A stretch of 64,000 bases of DNA from Erwinia sp039023475 (lineage in GTDB: Bacteria; Pseudomonadota; Gammaproteobacteria; Enterobacterales; Enterobacteriaceae): contig NZ_JBCHVB010000005.1 in NCBI RefSeq assembly GCF_039023475.1, forward strand, positions 241,805 to 305,804, read 5' to 3'. Positions 44,908 to 54,121 of this stretch are shown here, in pieces (position 1 is the stretch's first letter; each line of letters opens with the position of its first letter). Below the pieces are notes generated by a model. It had not been told where the DNA came from. It searched no databases and saw only the letters and a program-made list of their open reading frames with translations. The position numbers were made by a program, and so were the translations under genes.

Positions 44908-46863
44908 TTAAACTCGATATCTTTGTGAATATTTTTTCACGTTACTGCTTAGCGGTTCGGAGGGGGCAAAAAAATCGCCCTGCCCCCCTTTTACGCCCAG
45001 CTCGGTCAGCGTTTGCCACTCGGCTCGTGTACGGACGCCGGCGGCAAAAATGCGCGTTGCGCTATTTTTACCGCTCTCAATAAGACTTTGCACAAAAAGC
45101 TGATTTTCCATACGGCGATCGATATGACGTACCAGCCCAGGGTGGAGTTTTATCAGCTCCACGTCAAACTGTTTGATATAAGCTGCACTAACAACCGTCA
45201 ACCCCGCCTCAATGATGGCAATCCGGCAGCCAAACCCCTTCATTAAACGGAAGGCACTGCTTAAACGGTTGTTGTGTTGACAAACATCTGCTTCCGCAAG
45301 TTCAAATAAAATATGTTTTCTTTGCAATTTAGTGCATTGCAGTAGCGTATCGCGTAGCCAGAGTTGAAATGGGCGATGCAGAAGAGAATCGACGGTTAGC
45401 GGTATTGCGAGGGTTTCTTCCGGCCAGAGCGGCAACAGCGTGATGATACGGGCCACCAGCTGGCGATCGTAGCTTTCGGCCATCCCTAACTGCTGTACCA
45501 GCGGCATGTATTCCGCCGCCAGCAGCTCTTTATTCCCGTCGTAAATCCTCGGCATCAACTCGCGATGGTCCACCCGGCCTTCACCATTAACCGCAGGTTT
45601 TTGATAAAGACGAGGCCCGCCGCGGCTAAGGGTATTCTCAAGCAGCGTTCGCCACATGACGCTGCCGCGCACAAAATCCTGCTGAGGCACCTCGGCCACC
45701 GACCAGTTATTACCGCCCTGAAGCGCGGCATGACGGGTGGCAAGCTCGACGCTTTCCATCACCTGCTGCGTAGTTTGCCCACTGTGCCACGCGCTGATGC
45801 CGATGTGTATCATATCCTCCCGATCCAGCATCCGCGTGGGCGGTAGCGCATCAACAGCTTTGATCAGCTGGGAGGCGATGCTGTCGGCATCCTTCAGGCT
45901 ACGGTGAGGAAGAAGAACGGCAAAATCGCTGCGAAAATAGCGCGCCAGTAACGCCCCCGGGTAACGCAGCACGAAAGTCGAGAGCAGATTGACCATCGCG
46001 AAAAGGTACTCGCGCGTCTGGCCGTGACCCCAGCTTTCTCTCAACGTATCGAAATCCGGCAGGCGGATCATCATCACCATGCCGTGCGCGCTGCCCGCCT
46101 CCGACTCCGACTCCTCCAGCATGGTTGTTAACTGGTTATCGAAGAACATCCGGTTGTTCAAGCCGGTTTTGGCATCCTGAGCCGCAAAAGTACGGATGAG
46201 CGTATCAATACGATTACGCTGTTCGCCCGCCTCACTGAGATCTGCCAGCAGCAGATCGATGGCGCTGCTGACCCGGGGCGGCCATTCATGCACCGAGCCC
46301 TGCTTCACCTTCCCCCGCTCACCTTTTAATATCTCGCCCGCACGTCGCTCCAGGCGCTCCATTCCCTGCATCTGCCGGTAGAGCCAGCGATGCGTCAGCA
46401 GCAGCGCCACTATCATGATCGCGACGACGGAGATAATAACCGACAGGGTAAATACCCCGATAAATGAGCCGAGCCAGGTTTTGGCCGAATCCACCCACAG
46501 AATTCGCAGACTGAAGCCGGGATGACTGGGCAGCGCTATCAGGGTTTGCCGATAGCGGTTCGGTTCATCGTCCAGCACGGCCTTTTGATAATGCCGCAGG
46601 TTAAAATGGGTCCGATCGTTCTCAAGAAGTTCTGTCCGGGCAATTTGCAGCGGCCCCATCATCTGCCGGATCCAGGGGATCATCTGTTCGGGCGTCTGAG
46701 AGGCCAGCGCGCTGTCCACCTCTTCGGACATCAGTTCGAGGCGAGACTCTGTTTGCTCCTGGTTAAGATAAAAAAAACTCAGCCCGCAGCCCACCAGCAT
46801 CAGTAACATCGCCAGCGCGCTGAGTAGCGTGATAATCGCAAAAAGTTTGGTGGTTAATCGCAT
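44908..46863 (-). CDS. csrD: RNase E specificity factor CsrD
   Basis: CsrD targets the sRNAs CsrB and CsrC for degradation by RNase E. The N-terminus has two transmembrane helices (about 6-28 and 130-155) around a periplasmic domain. A HAMP-like coiled region, a GGDEF domain lacking the active GGDEF motif (RSDFAVLLPH) and an EAL domain with ELAEAD in place of a catalytic EAL site follow, as expected for this non-enzymatic family. I chose the ATG at 46863 (MRLTTK, 651 residues) by homology; the ATG at 46875 is also possible. Confidence 0.92.
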   Translation of the reverse strand: MRLTTKLFAIITLLSALAMLLMLVGCGLSFFYLNQEQTESRLELMSEEVDSALASQTPEQMIPWIRQMMGPLQIARTELLENDRTHFNLRHYQKAVLDDEPNRYRQTLIALPSHPGFSLRILWVDSAKTWLGSFIGVFTLSVIISVVAIMIVALLLTHRWLYRQMQGMERLERRAGEILKGERGKVKQGSVHEWPPRVSSAIDLLLADLSEAGEQRNRIDTLIRTFAAQDAKTGLNNRMFFDNQLTTMLEESESEAGSAHGMVMMIRLPDFDTLRESWGHGQTREYLFAMVNLLSTFVLRYPGALLARYFRSDFAVLLPHRSLKDADSIASQLIKAVDALPPTRMLDREDMIHIGISAWHSGQTTQQVMESVELATRHAALQGGNNWSVAEVPQQDFVRGSVMWRTLLENTLSRGGPRLYQKPAVNGEGRVDHRELMPRIYDGNKELLAAEYMPLVQQLGMAESYDRQLVARIITLLPLWPEETLAIPLTVDSLLHRPFQLWLRDTLLQCTKLQRKHILFELAEADVCQHNNRLSSAFRLMKGFGCRIAIIEAGLTVVSAAYIKQFDVELIKLHPGLVRHIDRRMENQLFVQSLIESGKNSATRIFAAGVRTRAEWQTLTELGVKGGQGDFFAPSEPLSSNVKKYSQRYRV

Positions 46864-47088
46864 CCATGTGCCCATTTTACCGCGTTGATGTAGCGCCTTT
46901 AACGTTCTCTATCCTACTGTTACCCAGCACGATAGTGGAAAAATGACAGGCCTGATTATGCCAGCGGAGGAAAATACCACATCCCGTTCCGCTTTTTTTT
47001 GCCTGATATCAGAATAGTGAGCTTTGTCAGGCGTACAGTTGTCTCAGGCTTTATTTTTTCTTACAGATGCTAATTTCAGGAGATTCTT

Positions 47089-48066
47089 ATGCAGGCACTC
47101 GTTCTTGAACAGTCAGAAGGCAAAACCGTCGCCGCCGTAAAAAATCTGCCGCCGGAGGCGCTGCCCGCCGGTGAAGTGACGGTGGATATCGACTGGTCAG
47201 GCCTGAACTATAAAGATGCGCTCGCCATTACCGGCAAAGGCAAAATTATCCGCCAGTTTCCGATGGTGCCCGGCATCGACTTTGCCGGCAAAGTGCACCA
47301 CAGCGAAGATCCCCGCTTTCATGTCGGCCAGGCCGTGGTGCTGACCGGCTGGGGCGTGGGCGAAAATCACTGGGGCGGCCTGGCGGAACAGGCCAGGGTA
47401 AAAGGTGACTGGCTGGTCGCGATGCCGGAAGGACTAGATGGCCGCAGAGCGATGATTATCGGCACCGCAGGCCTGACCGCCATGCTTTGCGTTATGGCTC
47501 TTGAAGAAGGCGGCATTACGCCTGACCAGGGTGAAATTGTTGTCACGGGCGCCAGTGGCGGCGTGGGCAGTACGGCGGTGGCGCTGCTCAGTGCGCTGGG
47601 CTATACGGTAGTCGCCGTTAGCGGACGTCAATCCACGCATGACTATTTACGTCAGTTAGGTGCGGGGGAGATTCTGTCTCGTGATGACTTCAGCGCCGAT
47701 GCCCGTCCGCTGGAGAAACAGCGCTGGGCCGGCGCCATTGATACCGTAGGCGATAAGGTGCTGGCGAGCGTGCTGGCGCAGATGAACTACGGCGGCGTGG
47801 TGGCTGCCTGTGGCCTGGCGGGCGGTTTTGCCCTGCCAACCACGGTAATGCCTTTTATTCTGCGTAACGTACGTCTTCAGGGCGTGGATTCCGTCAGCGC
47901 GCCTGCGGCCCGCCGCGTGGAAGCATGGAAAAGGCTGGTTAAAGGGCTGCCTGCCGCTTTTTATCAGCATGCTACCCGTGAAATTACGCTTCAGGAAGCG
48001 CCGGCGGGGGCGAATAAGCTGCTTAATAATGAAATAACGGGACGAACGCTGGTAAAAATTCGCTGA
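47089..48066 (+). CDS. acuI: acrylyl-CoA reductase (NADPH) AcuI
   Basis: AcuI (YhdH) reduces toxic acrylyl-CoA to propionyl-CoA. The 325 residues form a zinc-less medium-chain reductase: catalytic N-terminal domain with NYKDALAITGKGKIIR and the NADPH-binding motif GASGGVGSTAVALLSALGY near 155. It is divergent from csrD as in E. coli. The ATG has CAGGAG at 47076-47081 upstream. A GC-rich 10-bp hairpin follows the stop. Confidence 0.95.
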   Translation: MQALVLEQSEGKTVAAVKNLPPEALPAGEVTVDIDWSGLNYKDALAITGKGKIIRQFPMVPGIDFAGKVHHSEDPRFHVGQAVVLTGWGVGENHWGGLAEQARVKGDWLVAMPEGLDGRRAMIIGTAGLTAMLCVMALEEGGITPDQGEIVVTGASGGVGSTAVALLSALGYTVVAVSGRQSTHDYLRQLGAGEILSRDDFSADARPLEKQRWAGAIDTVGDKVLASVLAQMNYGGVVAACGLAGGFALPTTVMPFILRNVRLQGVDSVSAPAARRVEAWKRLVKGLPAAFYQHATREITLQEAPAGANKLLNNEITGRTLVKIR

Positions 48067-48074
48067 CGCGTCCG

Positions 48075-48098
48075 CCCCCTTTCCCGCCGGAAAGGGGG
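48075..48098 (+). terminator. acuI hairpin terminator (weak T-run)
   Basis: CCCCCTTTCC and GGAAAGGGGG form a perfect 10-bp stem with a four-base loop just after acuI. Only ATTTACC follows, so termination may be partial. Confidence 0.55.
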
Positions 48099-48200
48099 AT
48101 TTACCAGGAAATTTCACATTTTCCGCCATCCGCTCGCCGAATGCAGACTCTTTGTTCATGCTAAAAGCTGAAGAGAAAACCGCCTGTGGAGGCTTGCCAG

Positions 48201-49205
48201 ATGAAACACGTCGATAAACTCACCGAAAATGATGTGACTCCCGAAAGCGTTTTTAACGCGCGGCGCCGCCAACTGTTACAAACGCTGGGGATAGGTGCGG
48301 CTGCGCTGTCGCTGCCCGCCGTTTCTCACGCCGACGTGCTTTCCTGGTTTAAGGGTAACGATCGCCCGAAGGCCCCCGCAGGGAAACCACTCGACTTCAG
48401 TAAACCGCCTCAGTACCAGGCCGACCTGCCGCTGACCCCTGAGGATAAAGTTACCGGTTACAATAATTTCTATGAGTTCGGCCTGGATAAAGCCGATCCG
48501 GCGGCAAATGCCGGTACGCTGCAAACCACCGACTGGAAAATTGAGATTGGCGGCGAGGTGGCGAAGCCGCTGAAGCTGAACATGGATGATATTTATAAGC
48601 GTTTCCCGCTGGAGCAGCGCATTTACCGTATGCGTTGTGTGGAGGCCTGGTCAATGGTTGTCCCGTGGATTGGCTTTGAGCTGGGCAAACTGCTGAAGGC
48701 GGCTGAGCCAACCAGCAATGCCCGCTACGTGGCCTTCCAGACGCTCTATGCCCCTGAACAGATGCCGGGCCAGAAAGACAGATTTATCGGGGGCGGCCTT
48801 GATTATCCCTATGTCGAAGGCCTGCGCCTGGATGAGGCGATGCATCCACTGACGCTATTGACCACAGGTGTCTATGGGAAGGCGCTTCCACCACAGAACG
48901 GTGCCCCAATCCGACTGACCGTGCCCTGGAAATATGGCTTTAAAAACATTAAATCGATCGTGAAAATCACGCTGATGAAAGATATGCCGCCCACGACCTG
49001 GAATCAGTTAGCCCCCAACGAGTACGGCTTCTACGGCAACGTGAATCCACATGTCGATCATCCCCGCTGGTCGCAGGCTACCGAGCGTTTTATTGGCTCT
49101 GGGGGCATTCTGGACGTCAACCGTCAGCCCACGCTTTTGTTTAATGGCTATGCCGATCGGGTCGCGTCACTCTATCGTGGCCTCGATTTGAGGGAGAACT
49201 TCTGA
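48201..49205 (+). CDS. msrP: periplasmic methionine sulfoxide reductase catalytic subunit MsrP
   Basis: MsrP is a molybdopterin enzyme that repairs oxidised methionines in periplasmic proteins. The 334-residue precursor carries a Tat signal with ARRRQLLQTLG and cleavage near SHA-D. The molybdenum-ligating Cys lies in YRMRCVEAWSMVVPW, and the C-terminus ASLYRGLDLRENF is that of the family. The ATG at 48201 has GGAGG at 48189-48193. In E. coli msrPQ lies elsewhere; here it is placed between acuI and aroQ. Its stop overlaps the msrQ start. Confidence 0.96.
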   Translation: MKHVDKLTENDVTPESVFNARRRQLLQTLGIGAAALSLPAVSHADVLSWFKGNDRPKAPAGKPLDFSKPPQYQADLPLTPEDKVTGYNNFYEFGLDKADPAANAGTLQTTDWKIEIGGEVAKPLKLNMDDIYKRFPLEQRIYRMRCVEAWSMVVPWIGFELGKLLKAAEPTSNARYVAFQTLYAPEQMPGQKDRFIGGGLDYPYVEGLRLDEAMHPLTLLTTGVYGKALPPQNGAPIRLTVPWKYGFKNIKSIVKITLMKDMPPTTWNQLAPNEYGFYGNVNPHVDHPRWSQATERFIGSGGILDVNRQPTLLFNGYADRVASLYRGLDLRENF

Positions 49206-49807
49206 TGGTTCGTCTGTCAGTCAGGCAAATTTCCGTGCTGAAGGTGCTGCTGCATCTGGCCGGCTTTTTGCCGCTGCTCTGGCTGCTGCTGTCGGTCAAT
49301 CAGGGCTGGTTCAGTGCCGATCCGGCAAAGGATATTCAGCATTTTACCGGCAGGATGGCACTTAAGTTTCTGCTGGGTACGCTACTGGTCACGCCGGTTG
49401 CACGCTACGGTAAGCAGCCTCTGCTGATCCGCGTTCGTCGTTTGCTGGGCCTCTGGTGTTTTGCCTGGGCAACCTTACATCTGGTCAGCTATTCCGTGCT
49501 GGAATTAGGCATCAATAATCTCAGCCTGCTGGGATCGGAACTGATCTCACGCCCTTATCTGACGCTGGGCATTATCAGCTGGATCATCCTGCTGGCGCTG
49601 GCCGTCACGTCGTTTCAGAAGGCGCAGCGTAAGCTGGGTAAGCGCTGGCAAACGCTGCACAACGCCGTCTATCTGGTGGTCATTCTGGCACCTGTTCATT
49701 ATTTATGGTCGGTAAAAACCCTGTCGCCCCAGCCGGTTTTATATGCGCTGGCGGCCGCAATTCTGCTGGCGTGGCGCTATAAGAAGTTTCGTCAGTGGCT
49801 GCGCTGA
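49205..49807 (+). CDS. msrQ: haem-binding membrane subunit MsrQ
   Basis: MsrQ is the inner-membrane b-type haem protein that passes electrons from the quinone pool or flavin reductase to MsrP. The 200 residues contain about five to six transmembrane helices of the ferric-reductase type, with haem-ligand histidines in WATLHLVSY and ILAPVHYLWS. The start shares one base with the msrP stop (TGATG), showing coupling. Confidence 0.95.
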   Translation: MVRLSVRQISVLKVLLHLAGFLPLLWLLLSVNQGWFSADPAKDIQHFTGRMALKFLLGTLLVTPVARYGKQPLLIRVRRLLGLWCFAWATLHLVSYSVLELGINNLSLLGSELISRPYLTLGIISWIILLALAVTSFQKAQRKLGKRWQTLHNAVYLVVILAPVHYLWSVKTLSPQPVLYALAAAILLAWRYKKFRQWLR

Positions 49808-50045
49808 ATTACCGCCAGATTGTGTTCTGTCCCGCATATCCTGCATTTAATCGCGTCTCTATCACGGGACGCGATTGATTAACTTCGCTGATACGACCAG
49901 TATTTAGCTGCGAATTGCCCCGAAATGGTTATAATGCCCGACTTCAAACCTGCGCCCGGGCCAAAATTCACCATGAAAGGTGACAAATGGCTTTTGCCCA
50001 TGTATTTTGTGCGATGCCTTATTTATCGCAGGAGATAGCAGCAAG

Positions 50046-50498
50046 ATGGCTGATAAGTTTCATATACTGCTCTTAAACGGACCTAACCTGAACCTGCTTG
50101 GCACACGCGAGCCGGAGAAGTACGGTAGGACAACGTTAGCAGATATCGTTAGCACCCTGACATCGCAGGCTGACGAGTTGAACGTGAAACTGAGTCATCT
50201 TCAGTCTAATGCGGAGCATGTCCTTATTGACCGCATTCATGAGGCAAGAGGCAATGTGGATTACATCGTCATCAATCCGGCCGCTTTCACGCATACCAGC
50301 GTGGCCATTCGTGATGCCCTGCTTGCGGTAAGCATCCCGTTTATCGAAGTGCACTTGTCAAACGTGCACGCTCGTGAGCCTTTTCGCCATCACTCTTATC
50401 TTTCTGATATTGCGGCTGGCGTAATTTGTGGGCTTGGCGACGACGGCTATACCTGGGCTTTACAGACGGCCGTAAAACGCCTGTCACAATCTAATTAA
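50046..50498 (+). CDS. aroQ: type II 3-dehydroquinate dehydratase
   Basis: AroQ removes water from 3-dehydroquinate in the shikimate pathway. The 150-residue type II enzyme has LLLNGPNLNLLGTREPEKYG with the catalytic Arg and Tyr, NPAAFTHTSVAIRDAL and HLSNVHAREPFRHHSYLS with the catalytic His. The ATG at 50046 follows AGGAGA; an upstream frame extension lacks conservation. A TATAAT-type -10 at 49930-49935 may serve the aroQ-accBC transcript. accB begins 21 bases later. Confidence 0.96.
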   Translation: MADKFHILLLNGPNLNLLGTREPEKYGRTTLADIVSTLTSQADELNVKLSHLQSNAEHVLIDRIHEARGNVDYIVINPAAFTHTSVAIRDALLAVSIPFIEVHLSNVHAREPFRHHSYLSDIAAGVICGLGDDGYTWALQTAVKRLSQSN

Positions 50499-50519
50499 CG
50501 AGAGTACGGAACCACATTT

Positions 50520-50987
50520 ATGGATATTCGTAAGATTAAAAAACTGATCGAACTGGTTGAAGAATCAGGCATCGCTGAACTGGAAATTTCTGAAGGTGAA
50601 GAGTCTGTTCGCATCAGTCGTGCACCGGTAAATACCGGCTATCCGATGATGCAGCAGGCTTACTCTGCGCCAATGATGCAGCAGCCTGCACTGGCCGCCG
50701 CCGTTGCCCCAGCGGCGCCGGCGATGGAAGCCCCCGTAAGTGCTGAGATCAGTGGACATATCGTACGTTCACCTATGGTCGGTACCTTCTACCGCACCCC
50801 AAGCCCGGACGCAAAAGCGTTTGTGGAAGTGGGACAGAAAGTTAACGCAGGTGACACCCTGTGCATCGTTGAAGCGATGAAAATGATGAACCAGATCGAA
50901 GCGGATAAATCCGGCGTAGTGAAAGCGATTCTGGTCGAAAGCGGCCAACCCGTTGAATTTGACGAGCCGCTGGTAGTCATCGAATAA
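50520..50987 (+). CDS. accB: biotin carboxyl carrier protein of acetyl-CoA carboxylase
   Basis: AccB carries the biotin shuttled between the biotin carboxylase and carboxyltransferase parts of acetyl-CoA carboxylase. The 155 residues have an N-terminal helical domain, a Pro/Ala-rich flexible linker (about 58-80) and the biotinyl domain with the modified lysine in VEAMKMMNQIE near residue 121. The gene precedes accC by 12 bases; in E. coli AccB represses its own operon. Confidence 0.98.
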   Translation: MDIRKIKKLIELVEESGIAELEISEGEESVRISRAPVNTGYPMMQQAYSAPMMQQPALAAAVAPAAPAMEAPVSAEISGHIVRSPMVGTFYRTPSPDAKAFVEVGQKVNAGDTLCIVEAMKMMNQIEADKSGVVKAILVESGQPVEFDEPLVVIE

Positions 50988-50999
50988 CGAGGGCGAACC

Positions 51000-52349
51000 A
51001 TGCTGGATAAAATTGTAATAGCAAACCGCGGCGAAATTGCGCTGCGTATTCTGCGCGCCTGTAAAGAGCTGGGGATTAAAACCGTAGCCGTACACTCAAG
51101 CGCGGATCGTGATTTGAAACATGTGCTGCTGGCTGATGAAACTGTCTGTATCGGCCCTGCGCAGTCGGTAAAAAGCTATCTGAATATTCCTGCGCTGATC
51201 TCCGCTGCTGAGATCACCGGAGCGGTCGCCATTCACCCAGGCTACGGCTTCCTGTCAGAGAATGCAGACTTTGCCGAACAGGTTGAACGCTCAGGCTTTA
51301 TCTTTATCGGCCCGAAAGCGGAAACCATTCGCCTGATGGGGGATAAAGTCTCCGCCATTAACGCAATGAAAAAAACCGGCGTTCCAACCGTACCCGGCTC
51401 TGATGGCTCGCTGACGGATGACATGGAGAAGAACCGTGCCTTTGCCGAGCGTATCGGTTATCCGGTGATCATCAAAGCCTCCGGCGGCGGCGGCGGTCGC
51501 GGCATGCGCGTGGTGCGCGGCGATAAAGATCTGGAACAATCCATCAATATGACCCGTGCGGAAGCGAAAGCCGCTTTCAATAACGATATGGTCTATATGG
51601 AGAAGTATCTCGAAAACCCACGCCACATCGAAATTCAGGTGCTGGCTGACGGCCAGGGCAACGCCATCTACCTTGCCGAACGCGACTGCTCTATGCAGCG
51701 TCGTCACCAGAAAGTGGTGGAAGAGGCACCTGCACCGGGGATCACGCCGGAAATGCGTCGCTTCATCGGCGAGCGCTGCGCTAAAGCCTGTATCGATATC
51801 GGCTACCGTGGCGCAGGGACCTTCGAATTCCTGTTTGAGAACGGCGAGTTCTATTTCATTGAAATGAACACCCGTATCCAGGTTGAACACCCGGTTACCG
51901 AGATGATCACCGGCGTGGACCTGATCAAAGAGCAGCTGCGTATCGCTGCCGGTCAGCCACTGTCAATCAAGCAGGAAGACGTGGAGATCCGTGGCCATGC
52001 GGTCGAGTGCCGTATTAACGCCGAAGATCCTAATACCTTCCTGCCGAGCCCGGGCAAGATCACCCGCTTCCATGCACCAGGCGGTTTTGGCGTGCGCTGG
52101 GAATCGCATATTTATGCGGGCTATACCGTTCCGCCATATTATGACTCCATGATCGGCAAGCTGATCACCTACGGTGAGACGCGTGATGTGGCTATCGCCC
52201 GTATGAAAAACGCGCTGGCTGAGCTGATCATTGACGGCATCAAGGTGAACGTCGAGCTTCAGATGAAGATCATGTCGGACGAAAACTTCCAGCAGGGTGG
52301 CACTAACATCCACTATCTGGAGAAAAAACTCGGCCTTCAGGAAACCTGA
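51000..52349 (+). CDS. accC: acetyl-CoA carboxylase biotin carboxylase subunit
   Basis: AccC uses ATP and bicarbonate to carboxylate biotin on AccB, the first step of fatty-acid synthesis. The 449 residues have the biotin carboxylase N-domain (MLDKIVIANRGEIALRILRA), the ATP-grasp domain with the Gly-rich loop KASGGGGGRGMRV, and the active-site FYFIEMNTRIQVEHPVTE. A strong terminator follows, separating accBC from yhdT-panF. Confidence 0.99.
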   Translation: MLDKIVIANRGEIALRILRACKELGIKTVAVHSSADRDLKHVLLADETVCIGPAQSVKSYLNIPALISAAEITGAVAIHPGYGFLSENADFAEQVERSGFIFIGPKAETIRLMGDKVSAINAMKKTGVPTVPGSDGSLTDDMEKNRAFAERIGYPVIIKASGGGGGRGMRVVRGDKDLEQSINMTRAEAKAAFNNDMVYMEKYLENPRHIEIQVLADGQGNAIYLAERDCSMQRRHQKVVEEAPAPGITPEMRRFIGERCAKACIDIGYRGAGTFEFLFENGEFYFIEMNTRIQVEHPVTEMITGVDLIKEQLRIAAGQPLSIKQEDVEIRGHAVECRINAEDPNTFLPSPGKITRFHAPGGFGVRWESHIYAGYTVPPYYDSMIGKLITYGETRDVAIARMKNALAELIIDGIKVNVELQMKIMSDENFQQGGTNIHYLEKKLGLQET

Positions 52350-52370
52350 TTTGCCTGACGTTTTGCCAAA

Positions 52371-52394
52371 AAGGCCGGTCTGACCGGCCTTTTT
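52371..52394 (+). terminator. accBC terminator
   Basis: GGCCGGT and ACCGGCC pair around a three-base loop, flanked by an A-run on the left and TTTTTC on the right. It is a typical intrinsic terminator. Confidence 0.9.
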
Positions 52395-52423
52395 CTTTAT
52401 GAATTTTGGGGCGAGGATTAGAG

Positions 52424-52666
52424 ATGGACAAACGTTTTGTTCAGGCTCATCGGGAGGCGCGCTGGGCGTTCTGGCTGGCAGTCGCCTATCTTACCGCGTG
52501 GTCGCTGATGGCCTGGCTCTCAGACGCTAAACAAGGTGTAACGGGGCTGCCTCACTGGTTCGAAATGGCCTGCCTGCTTGTGCCCGCGCTGTTCATTTTT
52601 TTATGCTGGCTGATGATCCGGCTGGTATTCCGCGATATCCCGCTGGAGGACAAGCGTGAAACTTGA
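52424..52666 (+). CDS. yhdT: small membrane protein YhdT (DUF997)
   Basis: YhdT is an 80-residue membrane protein always found just upstream of panF; its function is unknown and it may be an accessory subunit of the sodium:pantothenate symporter. Two transmembrane helices (about 14-34 and 48-70) and the ends MDKRFVQAHREARWAF and RDIPLEDKRET are conserved. I chose the ATG at 52424 with GCGAGG upstream. The end overlaps the panF GTG start by 11 bases. Confidence 0.93.
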   Translation: MDKRFVQAHREARWAFWLAVAYLTAWSLMAWLSDAKQGVTGLPHWFEMACLLVPALFIFLCWLMIRLVFRDIPLEDKRET

Positions 52667-54110
52667 AATCATCCTGCCTCTGGCAGGCTATCTGTTGCTG
52701 GTGGCGGCCCTCTCCGTCTATGCGATGCGTAAACGCCGCACCGGCAATTTTCTCAGCGAATATTTCCTCGGCAGCCGCTCTATGGGCGGCTTCGTGCTCG
52801 CAATGACCTTAGCCACGACTTACATCAGCGCCAGTTCGTTTATCGGCGGTCCGGGTGCAGCCTATAAGTATGGGCTGGGCTGGGTTCTGCTGGCGATGGT
52901 GCAGGTGCCTGCCGTCTGGCTTTCGCTGGGTATCCTTGGCAAAAAATTCGCCATCCTGGCCCGGCGCTACAATGCCGTTACGCTCAACGACATGCTCTAT
53001 GCTCGCTATCGCAGTCCGCTGCTGGTCTGGTTTGCCAGCCTGAGCCTGCTGGTGGCGTTTATCGGTGCCATGACCGTTCAGTTTATTGGCGGGGCGCGAC
53101 TGCTGGAAACCGCCGCCAACATTCCTTATGAGACCGGGCTGCTGATCTTTGGCGTGACCATTGCGCTCTATACCGCATTTGGGGGCTTTCGCGCCAGCGT
53201 GCTCAACGATGCGATGCAGGGCCTGGTCATGCTTATCGGCACCTTTATGCTGCTGTTCGCCATCATTCATGCGGCCGGCGGTATGCACAGCGCTGTCGAT
53301 AAGCTTCAGCAGATCGATCCGCAGCTGGTCACGCCGGGCGGCGTGGATAACATCATCACCCCCACCTTCCTGGCCTCGTTTTCGATCCTTGTCTGCTTTG
53401 GGGTTATCGGCCTGCCGCACACGGCGGTACGCTGCATCTCCTATAAAAACAGTAAGGCCGTACACGGCGGTATGCTGATTGGCACGCTTGTGGTGACGCT
53501 GTTGACCTTAGGCATGCATCTGGCAGGCGCGCTGGGCCGGGCGGTGCTCCCCGATATGACGATCCCCGATCGGGTGATCCCGACGCTGATGATCCAGGTT
53601 TTACCGCCGCTGGCCGCCGGGATCTTTCTCGCTGCGCCGATGGCTGCCATTATGTCGACGATCAATGCACAGCTATTGCAATCCTCCGCCACGATCGTCA
53701 AAGATCTCTACCTGCGGATACGACCTCAGCAGATGCACAATGAGCCGCTGCTGAAGAAAATGTCCGGCTTAATTACGCTGGTACTTGGCCTTCTGCTGCT
53801 GCTGGCCGCCTGGCATCCACCAGAAATGATTATCTGGCTTAACCTGCTGGCGTTTGGCGGGCTGGAGGCCGTTTTCCTCTGGCCGCTGGTGCTGGGCCTG
53901 TACTGGGAGAAAGCCAATGCCGCCGGTGCGCTGAGCAGTATGTTCGCAGGCGCAGGCAGTTACACCTTACTTGCCAGTCTGTCCCTCCAGCCGTGGGGAT
54001 ATCATCCGATTGTACCGGCGCTGACGCTCAGTCTGATCGCCTTTATTATCGGTAACCGTTTTGGCTCTTCCGCTGAACAATCAGCGTCAGCCTCCACCCT
54101 GTTTGATTAA
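52656..54110 (+). CDS. panF: sodium/pantothenate symporter PanF
   Basis: PanF imports pantothenate with sodium. The 484 residues form a complete sodium:solute symporter with about 13 transmembrane helices; GGFRASVLNDAMQG and PMAAIMSTINAQLLQSSATI are family signatures. It begins with GTG at 52656, inside the end of yhdT and preceded by GGAGG (52645-52649). This placement agrees with the family N-terminus and implies coupling. Confidence 0.97.
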   Translation: MKLEIILPLAGYLLLVAALSVYAMRKRRTGNFLSEYFLGSRSMGGFVLAMTLATTYISASSFIGGPGAAYKYGLGWVLLAMVQVPAVWLSLGILGKKFAILARRYNAVTLNDMLYARYRSPLLVWFASLSLLVAFIGAMTVQFIGGARLLETAANIPYETGLLIFGVTIALYTAFGGFRASVLNDAMQGLVMLIGTFMLLFAIIHAAGGMHSAVDKLQQIDPQLVTPGGVDNIITPTFLASFSILVCFGVIGLPHTAVRCISYKNSKAVHGGMLIGTLVVTLLTLGMHLAGALGRAVLPDMTIPDRVIPTLMIQVLPPLAAGIFLAAPMAAIMSTINAQLLQSSATIVKDLYLRIRPQQMHNEPLLKKMSGLITLVLGLLLLLAAWHPPEMIIWLNLLAFGGLEAVFLWPLVLGLYWEKANAAGALSSMFAGAGSYTLLASLSLQPWGYHPIVPALTLSLIAFIIGNRFGSSAEQSASASTLFD

Positions 54111-54121
54111 AGAGAGTTGCA

